Below, piece after piece: positions 50,840-62,435 of a stretch of 64,000 nt of DNA. Position numbers and translations under genes: made by a program. Source of the stretch: Artocarpus heterophyllus (taxonomy: Eukaryota > Streptophyta > Magnoliopsida > Rosales > Moraceae); NCBI GenBank assembly GCA_025403435.1, contig CM046343.1, positions 27,062,742 through 27,126,741 on the forward strand, in the 5' to 3' direction. The notes under the pieces were generated by a model. That model saw nothing but the letters and a program-made list of their open reading frames with translations. It was not told where the DNA came from and did not search any database. Positions within the stretch are counted from its first letter, which is position 1; every line of letters starts with the position of its first letter.

Positions 50840-51860
50840 TTTGTACCTTAAAAGGACATACAAAATGTCTCGAAGGGATATGTAGGGCCGGCAATTTAGG
50901 TCATGATACGAACCCAACACTAAAAATGCGGGTTAGGGTTGGGAAAATAGGCCGCGGGTTGAAATTGAATGGAACTTGTCTGACCCGTACAAAAAACGAG
51001 TTGGGTTTGGATCAACCCGAATCAACATGAAATCAACCCGAAATAACCTGTCAAAAATGTGTCGAAATAAGGTTGACCTGAAAATTAACCTGAAAACTCT
51101 TAATCAACCCTTGTAATCCAAGTTGAACTCGTGTGAGCTTAATGTAACCTATATAACCTGAAATTAATTTTAATGTGTCAAATTAGTCTAACATTTGTTT
51201 ATATCCAACTTGAATGATTCTAATTTCTAGCATATTTGTTTTTGTTAAACCTATATAAAGTTTTGTAAACTTTTTGATGATTTTGTTTTGTTGGGTTATT
51301 GTTTATTTTATAGGCTTATTGTTGGGTCTATCATGTTGCAGGTCTATCAGGTTTAGCGGGTTAGTGTGTCTTGTCAACACAAACATGCACAAAGTAGCAT
51401 ATTGGCTGGTTGCACGGGTCGGGTCGGGTTAACCGTCTACACATCAGGTCGTGTCCGGGTTGGGTTTTTTTGACCCGTCAGGTCATTGGTCGGGTTTGGG
51501 TTGGCGTGTTGGTTGTTTATATAAGGGCTCAACTCGACCAGAACCCAATCCGTGGACCCGAATTGCCAGCCTTAGGGATATGTAGTATGTCCCAAAAGGA
51601 ACTGCATCATGTCCCAGAGGGACGTGAAACATATCCAGATAGAACATGTTCTTAAGGGACACGCAAAATATCCCGAAGGGAGAAGGACACCACAACATGT
51701 CCTGAACAGATATCAAAAACATATCCTAAAAGGACATACAACATACTATGAATAACACATGCAACATGTCCCAGAGGGACACTGCAACATGTCTTTAAGG
51801 GACACAAAAAATATTTCAAAAGGACAAACAACATGTCCCGATTGGACATACACCACGTTT
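50840..51860 (+). repeat. Minisatellite of palindromic units, split by a hAT element
   Basis: Degenerate units of about 22-30 bp with consensus like 'gggacatgcaacatgtccc' plus a short spacer run from 50840 to 50882 and resume from 51575 to about 51860 (for example 'catgtcccagagggac', 'catgtctttaagggac', 'catgtcccgattggac'). Each unit is itself nearly palindromic (GGGACAT…ATGTCCC). The array was one block before the hAT-type insertion at 50883-51574. ORFs on both strands here are by-products of the repeat. Confidence 0.8.
50883..51574. mobile_element. Non-autonomous hAT-type element with perfect 8 bp TSD
   Basis: 692 bp flanked by 'gggatatg' at 50875-50882 and 51575-51582. The inverted ends are 'tagggccggcaatttaggtc' at left and, read in reverse complement, 'taaggctggcaattcgggtc' at right (16 of 20 match). 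An 8 bp TSD and TAGGGCTGGCAA-type ends are typical of hAT elements. The interior consists of 'gggtcgggtt'/'aacccgaa'-rich repeats and no transposase. Confidence 0.9.
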
Positions 51861-53749
51861 GTGGTATAAAAACTTTTCATATTTTATAGTATAAATAAAA
51901 ATTGCCTAAAAAATAGTGCATTGCTCTACTTACTCAGTGTATTATTTACTTCAAATATTTTAAAACATATTATTTGTTTTCTCAAGTTTCAAAAGAATTT
52001 TATTTACTATAGTTTCCACTTTCCAATGTCAAAGACTCAAACCGTAAGCCCAAGCACTTTTATGTTCATTAGGACAACCACCGCTCATTTAGTGCCGTTA
52101 TGACACTCTTCATATTGTCTCACTCTGAATAAGCAATTCGTTTCCTGAGGCACCTAAATATCACAGAGGTATATCCGGGTGTCGCCATTTTTAAAACCTT
52201 TTTTTCTTGAGAGAGAGAGAGAGAGAGAGAGAGATTTTCTGTCCAAAAAGAAAGGCCTAGATTCCAAAGTCTTCTCCCCCTGCAGCAGATGCTTTACTAA
52301 ATTTGAGTCTTTTGCCTTTAGTAACCTTAAACTACTCAGAATATCATTCTCAACAACAATTCAGCATGAACTTTCTACTTCCACATACGACACTTTTGAA
52401 ATGGTTAAACATAAAATCTTGCTATTGGAATACTCGATTCTTTGCGCGTAATGAAATTTGACACTTTTTTCACTTTTGACGCGAAGACAATCAAATTGTT
52501 TGGATTGTTTGTAATCCATGGGAAAATACAAAAAGTATCATTTGTGTTTTACTTAAACACAGCATTTATCTTTAGGTTTTTCAAAGTTTAAAAAGTATCC
52601 CTTATATTTTTGAAATCATCCAAAAACTGTTCTTTTTTAACTTTTAATAAAATACATCATTTAAAAGGACAAATGTACCCTTAAAAATAAAAGACGAGGG
52701 TCTTAGTGAAATTATAATCAAACACCTAATATTTGGAGAATGAAAAAGTAAAATCAATTTGTGATCAATTTTGTATTAGCCAATATCTTTTGATATAGAC
52801 TTTTGATATTAAAATTCTATTTGGAAATATATTTTGTATTGCAAAGTAAAACAAACTTGTGAGACATACTCAATACAACTAACGTAACCAAATAATACTA
52901 AGTTTTTATTCTTTTTTTTTTAAAGAGTTTCACTTTCTTCTTCAAATGAAAAAAAAAAAAAACTTACATCCCTAAAAAAACATTCAAATAGGTGTTCAAA
53001 ATTTCATTCATAATGACAGTGAATCTAAAAGAGGGGTTTAGAAGTTAGCATAACTTAACAAATATTTTGAATTGTGTTCGTACTTCAAAGACGATTTGGT
53101 CATTTAAAAAAAAGTAAAGTATGAAAATTAAAAGAGTTGATGGTTTTTTTATAGTTTAAAAACATAAATGAAACTTTTTAAGAATATTTGGTATTGTTTT
53201 TAAAATAAATAAAAATATTTTAGTTTTAAAAAATAAATTTTTTTAAAAATTATGCTAAAAATATTTTTAAAATTTTTGACTCAAAAATTATACAAAAACA
53301 TTTTTAAAAATTTTGATAACAAGATCAAACATGCTTATATTTTAGAAAACTCAAAGATGAATGTTGAATTTTGCAAAAAGTTAGATATACTGTTCGTCTT
53401 ATCTCGGAATCCGTGTACCCATTAATTTGTATTCAAATTCTTGAATTACGGCATTATGATTAAGGCAGCTTTCTTTCCTTAGACCTCCAATCACTGGATA
53501 CGACCTAGGGGTGTAATTGAACAGAGGGCAAAAAAAAAAAAAAAAAAAAAATGAAAACAAACACAAACAGAGAAAAGTCAACACAAATTCAAATAAATAA
53601 TAAACGACCTTTTTGGGGCAGGAATAGTAAATGTAGCAACAAATTGTTTTTTCTTTTTTCATGGAATTGGGATCATGGATGGTTCCGGTGGGAGGATAAA
53701 GCCACAGAAAAAGGTTATGTTGTTAGATGCATACATACCCAATACAGAT

Positions 53750-53796
<47 letters not shown>

Positions 53797-55569
53797 CCTC
53801 TCCCTGTCTCTCTCTAGACCACCAAAGGTGAAAGGTGAGGAAAGTTTGTTCTTTTTGTTTTAATATATTGTCCAAATGCAATGATATATATTCTATTTAT
53901 AGAGCTGTTGTGGTAATAGGCATTTTTTTTTTCAACCTATAGCCACTCTTCCTCAAATCTTGATGATCAAAAGCTACTAAATCCATGTATATAAAAGGAA
54001 AAATCCCTATTTGTTACTGTTCACTTCGGTGATTTTGACCTTTATTAGGAAGAGGCCAACTCCTAAAATTTTTATATACACACATAAAATGATTAGAGAA
54101 CAATATATGCTACAGTTGATGATGCATTTGAATTGTCATTGTTTATTCGAATTAAAAATATTATAATAATTTAAATTTTATAAAATAAAACATTACAATA
54201 AAAATTATTGGATTTAAAATTTTTCGATTAGGACCGGTAATCTAAACATCATATGCATACGAGAACTAAACATTACAACTATACATTACGTTAATTAGTT
54301 GTAAGACTTATTTTGGGTTGGATGGGTGTTTTGACAAGAAAGTCTAATCATACCCTTCCATCTAGACCGTAAATGTCCATGGCATCAAAGAGTCAAAATC
54401 AATCAAGCACTTGCAATGGGACTTTCCCTAGGGTCCACCTCTTGCAAGTGTAACCACCAATGATAGTGATTTTCATTTATGAGGACAAATCACGTCCTTT
54501 TTCCTCGGCCTGTTCACCTCTTGTAGGTGGAACAATAAAACACACAATATTACCAGACTGTTTGGTATAAAAATAATTTTATTTTTTAAATAGGTAAATA
54601 TATTTTTATTTTAAAAAATAATTTTTTAAAAAAATTATGATAAAAATGTTTTTAAAATTTTTATCTTAAAAAACATGTCAAAATATTTTTAAAAATTTTA
54701 AACACAAAAACAAATAGGACTTATGTATTTCATTTCTTTATCAAATGGATTAATTTAGATCCATGCATGCACTATTAATTATGATCAATCTTCAGATGAT
54801 GGTCTCCCAAAAATAAAAAAGACATAGAGACTTTTTTTGTGGAAGCTCCATTAATGTTACATGTCCTAAAATTGTTAGATTTGGTTAAAATTATTTTTTA
54901 TAGATCTGATGGTTGAAAAATAGATACCCATTAATGAGTATTTTTTTTTGTTGGTTCTCAACAGAAACATTGTAAAAAAAATATGGGTTTTCTATAGAAC
55001 ATTTTCTTAGAAAGCTAATTTATTATGGTTTATATGATGAGGAGTAAGGGAGTGCTAATATCATTCAACCATCAAAATTCTTGTTTCGTTCATTGATTTG
55101 AATTGAAAAAGTAAAACTGCAATCTGAATTGGTGTTTGTAAGTACAATTAAGGATAAACTTGAAAAGAAAATGACATCTAAATTTGTGTTTAGATAGGGG
55201 CAAAGTAAATGAGCCAAATTTTATTATTCAAACATGGTTTGAATTGCAAATTTAAAGTAGACAGTTCAACTTGAGCAGAATAATCCATATTATTGACATG
55301 GCAAACACCAGTATTCGAGTTGCTCGTCATTCAAGCTGAGTTGAGCTGTCCAAAATGATGAACCAGAGGTGAGAAAGCAGATACTAGAGAGTACTAGTCA
55401 TGCTAATTAAGTTAACGTAGCACATTTAACGATGACGATGAATCCGTCAGTTATTTACTCAAATGCACTTTAGTCAACAAGCAGTGTCGCTTGGCGTCAA
55501 ATGAGAACTTAGCCTCTCTCTTTCTTAAAAAAAAGACCAGGAGAGTCACTTTTGTGGTTTTGGGCTAAG
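51861..55569. other. AT-rich intergenic DNA with microsatellites
   Basis: No gene was recognised. A GA run lies at 52209-52234, inside an ORF (52179-52451) of no recognised function. A poly-A tract is at 53530-53551 and a TA microsatellite at 53755-53792. 54361-54540 contains 'cttgcaa(t/g)' phrases also seen near 58520. The remainder is AT-rich DNA. Confidence 0.5.
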
Positions 55570-56010
55570 GCCCAATATCAAAGATTGCTTAATTACGAAG
55601 CATTTTGCTTCTTTGTTAAGAGTTTGAAAACAGTCAACAAAAAAAGTTGTTTACAGCTTTCAAGCACGGTGACCGACTTGCAACTAGTATTGTTAACCGA
55701 CTATGTCACCTATAAATAGAGGTGATAGCTGTGAAGAAGTAGCATCCCATATTGAGTGAGAAAAAATACGGAGAGAAAGGGAGGGGGCATTAGAGAGAGA
55801 AAATTACGAAGTTTTGTCTAAATACTTGTATCTTTTTTTTTTTTTTTGGTTAAAGAGAGTGTTTTCACCTATTGTAACAGAGAGGGTATTGTTATTTGTG
55901 TTCTATTAATTCTAGAGAGAAATTGTTGTATCCTTTTGCTATAATGAAATCTTTCTACAATTTGTCTCTTATTTTGTCTTAGTTTATTTGGGGAATTTTT
56001 TTTTCCGCAT
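55570..56010 (+). mobile_element. LTR-like fragment with TATA box
   Basis: The layout resembles a small Copia LTR: a U3-like part, a TATA box (cctataaatagagg at about 55709), then 'agagagaaaattacgaag' and a late 'ataatgaaatctttctacaa' resembling a polyadenylation and termination region. No PBS follows, so a solo LTR is the best guess. The ends were not determined. Confidence 0.4.
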
Positions 56011-56204
56011 AAAATTCTTATTTTTATAGTTTATACTTTAGTTGTAATTGGGTGTCTCATACAACAATGTCTTAACATCTAGTGATAAATTTACACCCTA
56101 TTTTTATTAAAAGGTGTAGAGTTTGAATTCTTTGCTCCAAAAAAAAAAAGATTAAATCATCCGCACCTTTTGAATTTGGACTAATTAGCACCATTGCAAC
56201 AATA

Positions 56205-56365
56205 CATGTTTAGTTCGACAAGTTAATTAAAACTAATAAGTTTCAACTGTTACAATGTAAAGCCCTCATATGCTATAATGAAAAGCAAAAATTTACTACA
56301 GTGTAAAACTCGCACATACTACAATGTTTAAATTCTAATTATGTTTACAAAAACTCTCACAGGTC
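56205..56365 (+). mobile_element. Short MITE-like element copy
   Basis: Starts 'tgtttagttcgacaagttaa' and contains 'acaatgtaaagccctcatat' and 'cagtgtaaaactcgcacata'. A member of the dispersed family. Confidence 0.65.
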
Positions 56366-57047
56366 ATTGCACCTCTTTTATTGATAGGCTTTGAAAAATG
56401 AGTCAATGACCGTTAAATGATGATGCAAGATAAGTATATTCGAAAAAGATTACCCAATAACTTCTCACCATCAAGATTAGAGGTTAATTAACGAAAAAAA
56501 AAAAGAATATTGAACAAGAAAATTGATTAAAAACAGTCATATTTGTTTTGCAAACAAAGAAATTTAAAGACTCAAAAGATCAAATGCGTGCGAAAAAAAA
56601 ATGATTCAACCTCATAAACCTTCAATATTTAGTCTCATAATTATTGTAAGTAAAAAGCTAAATCCACACCAATTATGCACCCAATATTATTCTATTATAT
56701 GGGTGTAAGCATAACATAATAATAAATTTACACCTAACTTCATTAAAATATGAAGAGCTTGAATCCCTACAATCAAATTCAAAAAATATTAATTTATTAC
56801 ACACCCAATATTAATCACAATCTCCCACTATATAAAAATTGCTAAAAAGGATTTATCCAAAAGCTGAAGGCCTGAAGTTGTATCCACAATCTCCCACAAA
56901 AAAAGACATTAAATATAATTATATTAACATTAAACATTTAATCATTATGGATAATTTTTTAAATAATTAGCACGAAGTATATTATCAATTAGTGAGAAAA
57001 CAAAGTTAAAATACGTGTTTCTTTATTAGTCATTCACATAATTATTA
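56366..57047. other. AT-rich intergenic DNA
   Basis: No gene was recognised. The phrase 'ctcccac' with similar flanks recurs at about 56821 and 56891. The stretch ends at the TTA target site of the element at 57048. Confidence 0.45.
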
Positions 57048-58475
57048 GGGGGCATTTAGTATGTAGTAATCAATAGAATCATATTTCTGAAAAAAGTAAT
57101 AATAGGCAATATGATCCTTAGGAAACTAATATTATCACGTTTGGTTGTACACATGAATTTTCCATTAGATTCCTATGAATAATATATTATTGTGATGGGT
57201 GTAATAGAAATCTCGTATAATTGACAAAAATAAATTATAGTATTACCATTAAATGTATCAATATAGTATGTTAGTACTAATATTAAATAATAATAAATAT
57301 ATAAATATGAATAATAATAAAAATACTATATATAATTTAACATTAATATTACTATGAACATTAATAATACAATTCATATTGATATTATACTATTAAATTG
57401 TTATTATTATTATTGTTATTAAATAATAATTATTTTATATTAATATAATATCTATATTTATATTATATAAAAAATTTAATTTATAATAATCATAGGATTA
57501 ATATTTAACAATATATTAATATTAAAATGTAGTACATAATATATAATATATTGATATAAATATAAATAATGATAAAAATATAATTTTTAATAATATATTA
57601 TTATTTATGTTAATATTAATATTAAATAAAAATATTGGTATAAAAAATATTATACTCTATATTTTATATTTATTATAATTGTAATAGTATTAATATAATT
57701 TAATATTGATATTATTATGAATATTACTATTATACTATTCATATTGATATTATATTATTATATTTTATTATTATGATGGTTAATGTTATTATTATCCTTA
57801 TTAGTAAAATATTATTTTACATTAATATAATATTTATATTTATATTATATAATAAGTAGTATTAAATTATTTTTATTTTATTTTATTTTATAGTATTTAT
57901 ATATATTATATACTAATATTAATTAATAATAATATATTGCTTAAATATTGTATACGTAATATATTATATATATATTATTGTTAATATTATTATTATCCTT
58001 ATTATCAAATTATTATTGTAATAATAATATAATTATGCTAAAATATTATATATATATAATATAATATAATATACTTTTATAGTAAATAACATATAATATA
58101 TGGATATGAATACAAATACGAATACAATTATAAATAATAATAAAAATATAATTCTTTATAATATATTATTATTTTATATTAATTTTAACATTAAATAATA
58201 ATATTAAGTTTTGATAATATTATAAATATTTAATAGTTTTTATATTATTTATTTATCATCATCATCATGGAAGAAAATGTGAGATTCTCTGTTTTGAGAT
58301 TCATGGGAATATGAATATCATATTGTTGGGTGGGATTTTACCCCAAAATAAGGTAAAGTGAATCCCATAGGAGTAAGTTTTTCATGAATCCAAAAATCAT
58401 AATTCTTGTATCAAATCTGAGAATTTTTTAGATTCTCATTCCCACCCTCAAAATTACTGCATACTAAACGCCCCC
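57048..58475. mobile_element. PIF/Harbinger-like element with extremely AT-rich interior
   Basis: 1,428 bp. The ends are inverted: left 'gggggcatttagtatgtagt' and right (reverse complement) 'gggggcgtttagtatgcagt', about 23 bp in all. The element is flanked by TTA at 57045-57047 and 58476-58478, the TSD typical of PIF/Harbinger/Tourist elements. There is no transposase ORF. The interior, about 57230-58250, is almost pure A/T and contains degenerate tandem blocks of roughly 300-370 bp (compare 57340-57640, 57698-57930 and 57976-58203). Confidence 0.85.
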
Positions 58476-59078
58476 TTAAAGCCTCCAAATACCGTTTTAC
58501 TAGCCCCATCCTTTGCAAGTGTAACCGTTCCATGACTAATGGTCACCTATTAGGACAATCCAACTAACGGTGGGGACCAAGGATTTGGATAAATACTACA
58601 AGCTAATTTAAGTACTGCTTATTTCTTATTTGTTGCTACTTGATAGGGTGTTATAGAGAAGAGTTTCAACTTTAAAGTTTGAAATACAATTCAATATATG
58701 AAGATTTTACACTTTATAGTGTAACATATTTTTAACTTTACATTGTAGTATATAAGAGCATTATATTAAACTTTAAAGTTCAAACCACTTTTCTAACTAA
58801 ATCATAACTTTTTTTTTCTTTGACAAATGTTGAATCTTTTTTTTTTTTTTAAGAACTGTTGAATCATGATTTAAGCTAAAGATTTAACTGTTGTAAAAAG
58901 ATAAAACAGTAAATAGTCAAACCATTGTCTTATCTATGGACATTATATGTATATTGTATGTAAACCGCCGTTAAAAGCCTTACATTAATTTTAGCGTTCA
59001 TGTGGAGATGGTCTAAGGCAGTACTTCATCATTACCTATTATAAAAGGGCAAGTAATTTATTAAAAAGAGAGAGAGCA
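58476..59078. other. Intergenic DNA with reverse MITE copy
   Basis: 58640-58810 is a member of the short MITE family in reverse orientation ('agattttacactttatagtg'). A poly-T tract lies at 58839-58850. No gene was recognised. Confidence 0.5.
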
Positions 59079-61482
59079 TGTAACGCCCCTATATGGGGGT
59101 TAACAGTTTTTAATGAGATAAAATAAAAATAAATAATAAAAGTAAAACCTTAAAAATTAAAATTTGTCCGGGACTTAAATGAAAACTCTCAACTCAAAAA
59201 TAAAAATATAAACGATAAATAAACCACAGTTTTAAATGTAGCACCTTAAATTTAATAATATAAACTGTTGTCATCATCATTTTAACCCTCAACACATTGT
59301 AATACAGTCACAGAAAGTAACAATTGATGCTTACATTATCATGAAGAACATTCTCAACGATTGAAGCAGTCCCAATATAATATAGCTACATCACTTCCTC
59401 AACTATATTTCTCGTAGCCACCTCACACTTAGTGAGTCCTGAAAAGATATAAACATAAGGGAATGAGCAACACTATGCTCAGTAGAGAAAGCCATTACCC
59501 ACCTTTAGGTTTTTATCATTACCACATTAAAATCTGCATGGTTAGTAAGTCACATCATATTCCAGATTATGAGGTTTATTATGATCACATCTTATGGATA
59601 CCGTAGTTAATTATTACCAAGTGTCATAATTACACATTTATACAAATATTACCAATCATCATTGTTGCTAGGTATCCATGTTAAATTGAGTATCACTCAA
59701 CTCATCAAAACCCAAATGGGCGCACTTGATCACCCTATAAACATTCCAAGGGTGTTCCGGTGAGGGGACATCAAGCCCCGAGTCCTCACCAAATCAATTC
59801 CTGTACAGTGTGTTCTGGGACTTTCAACCCAAGGAAGCGTCATCACCTTCCCCCTATTTTACCTTTTAGGGTATTCATGCCCAAGGACGTAACCGTCGCC
59901 CTTTTCATGTCTCACAATTTCTCTATATTAAATCATTATCAATAGAGTTAGTTTTCCTAACCATGCTTCTCAATTTATAACATGTGTCAATTCATTATGT
60001 TCCTCGCCGTACAATACAAGACGAGTCCATGTCATAGTTTCATATGTGATACTCATATAATATCAGTTCAACATAGATATATATATATATTGCGGCAAAA
60101 CAATAAATTTTAATTCTATAAAAACCTCACAAAAGATGAGTAATAGAATCCCTACCTTTCAAGCTTATCAACAGTCTCTTAATCCTGGAATCAATTAACG
60201 TTAGCTCCATACTCCCTTGATCTTGAACTCCAAGCAAAGCAGATCCAGTTGTATCTCGCTGTATCTACGAAGCATCCTCTGTAGTGCTCCTCGAGCGACT
60301 ATGAATGGCTAGGAATGCTTCCTGGAGATCATACATTCTTGAAAACGTCATTCTGGACTCCGATACTGCTGTTTGAATCGCCTCGATTCGCGTGCAGTCG
60401 ATACCGGATGATTTTCATCGGAGTGGAATTTGCTCAAACGGAGGTCACCATTGCATCCAGAGCATCGAAACGAGTCAGGAGGCGGTCTCGGATCTTCGAT
60501 CGGAGGTCCGGATCACAAAATTCCATTTTGGCCTTTGATCGGCCGTTGACCGGCGTTGACCACCGTTGACCGGCGTTGACCGACTTTGACCGGCGTTGAC
60601 CGGCGTCAATTGGGGTCCGTTGGCAGCTGGGCTCGGGCCTACCTCCCCTAAATCGACCCTTCTGAGTCCAATGGCGGGGTCAATTTCACCCAATTCTGCC
60701 TCTAACATAGCGGGTCGTGAAGTACAACGTCGGTAGAAATGGATGAGCTCCGATCTTGATTCTCCGACGATGGAAACCTGAAATTGGCTGAGGGCTTTTG
60801 CTACCCATCCTCCTATGAGCATTTCCCCTCATCCAATTTGAAGAAACGTGGCTGGGAAGAGCCAAAACGGAGACTCCCGCGGCGGTTGACGGCGGCGTTG
60901 GCCGTTCTCCGGCGAAACCGGCTCCTTCCGTGCAATTGATCGAGGGGTTTTACTCCCCTTGATCCTCTGAACTCATTGGGAGGGGTGGTGTCAGTCACCT
61001 CCTCCGGCAAGGCAGAGTTCCACCATGGGGGCGGCGGTGCACGGCGGCAATAGACGGGCGGAGCAATCCGGCGGTTGTTGAGCTGCCACCAAGGGTGGGT
61101 TTTGTTCCTCTCATCACGGTGGTCGTGTAGGAACAAGAATCACGTCGATCGGACGTCGGACGGCGAAGATATCTCGTCGGAAAGAAATGGGTTTTGCCGC
61201 CACTTTGGGCGGCGCGTGTGGTCTCCTCCGGCGGCGTTTTGGGCGGCGCGGCACCTCGTTGGACTCAGCTCGTCGAGAGCTTTCCATTGGTGCGGGAGGT
61301 GTCGAAAACGGATGCCGAAATCTCAGACGATCTTTGAGGAGAGAGAGAGAGAATTTTTAGAGAGAGAAAGTAGAGAGAGAGAGAGTTTCGAATTATGAGA
61401 GAAATTTATGATTTTTTTAATATATATACTAGGTAATTAATCTAATTACCTTAATACCCTTAGGAGAATAACGGGTGTCACA
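59079..61482 (-). mobile_element. Gypsy-type LTR, about 2.4 kb
   Basis: The plus-strand ends are TGTAACGCCC and GGGTGTCACA, inverted 10-mers with two mismatches, as expected for a TG…CA LTR. On the minus strand the LTR is directly preceded by a polypurine tract 'ctttaaggggggtagagc' (61483-61500) and by 'aatttcgaggacgaaattt' (61501-61519), a sequence I recall before the 3' LTR of many plant Gypsy elements. This is therefore the 3' LTR of a minus-strand element whose other parts extend toward 64000 and beyond. The AT-rich right part (59079-60300) and GC-rich left part (60300-61330) contrast sharply. ORFs inside are low-complexity, not genes. Confidence 0.8.
60546..60605 (+). promoter_or_regulatory. 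Array of six TTGACC motifs at 10 bp spacing
   Basis: TTGAC occurs at 60546, 60556, 60566, 60576, 60586 and 60596, each in a 10 bp unit like 'cggcgttgac'. TTGAC(C/T) is the W-box core bound by WRKY factors. Spacing of one helical turn would place all sites on one face of the DNA. It lies inside the Gypsy-type LTR. It may be a simple minisatellite; function is inference. Confidence 0.6.
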
Positions 61483-62435
61483 GCTCTACCCCCCTTAAAG
61501 AAATTTCGTCCTCGAAATTTCAATTCTAGTAATACTAGTAAAAATTATGATTCCAATATGATTCCAATTCTGAGTCTAAACCGTTAATGTTCTTTGTCCT
61601 CCAAATTTAAGTTATCGTATCTCCACTCATTTACTTGCATAATAAATCTTACTCCTAAATCCCTCAAGAGAGTATTTCTGACAAGTTTCAACTTATAACA
61701 CCGTATAATAGTCTAAGAATCTGATCAGGCATACATATTGACCATATCATGATTCCAGTCCTTCATTGTCCATGGACTGTGATTTACAATCACATTTAAG
61801 GAGATTGCCAGAGAAATTTTATATACTTCATCTTTAGGTTCCTTTTCCTTTTTGAGTAAGGAAAAGTCAAATATATTTGATTTCATACCTCAACTAATAA
61901 ACTAAAACATAATCATAAAACATATATCACAAACACTTATATTCAAAACCATACATTAAACTTATTCATAGAGATATTAAACGGAATCTCTGGTTGCAAA
62001 CATACCCGACATATTTTTCATTAAACAGCTATCCTCATGACACAAACATTCAATCCAAATAATATACTCATATTTCATATGGAATATCCCCATAACTGAC
62101 TCTGGTACTTCCACATAATATTAACAGAATATTACACATTACAAACATAATACGGATACGTTTCGAGAGTACAAGGCACTCCGTATACCAGCTATCCATA
62201 TCATGCATGCTTAGAGGATACAAAAACATCGATAAACAAAAGATCGGACCTTAAGAAGGATGCGTTTCGAGAGCATCAAGTACTCCGTATCCAGCCATCC
62301 CGGCATTAGGCTTAATGAATCTAAAAGATTTAACAACGACGTACCACAAGAAACACAGAATACAAGGCAAACGGTTATTCGTAACACACGAAATACGGAC
62401 ACACATGCCTACATGCCAAAGATAAAACAAAAAGA
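61483..62435 (-). mobile_element. Probable 3' internal part of the Gypsy-type element
   Basis: The polypurine tract and the 'fEDE'-type conserved stretch (61483-61519) identify retroelement internal sequence. The rest is AT-rich and shows no integrase or RT motif. Around 62158-62300 a phrase ('cgtttcgagag' … 'ctccgtat' … 'ccagc.atcc') is repeated about 100 bp apart. Whether the element extends to the LOG ORF cannot be settled here. Confidence 0.45.

Noticed and set aside
51410..51849. Several ORFs on both strands
   Set aside because: Explained by the hAT element's 'gggtcgggtt' repeats and the minisatellite; no domain.
60315..61398. Four ORFs of 84-115 codons
   Set aside because: They lie in the GC-rich part of the Gypsy LTR, are Arg/Ser-rich from repeats, and have no recognised domain.
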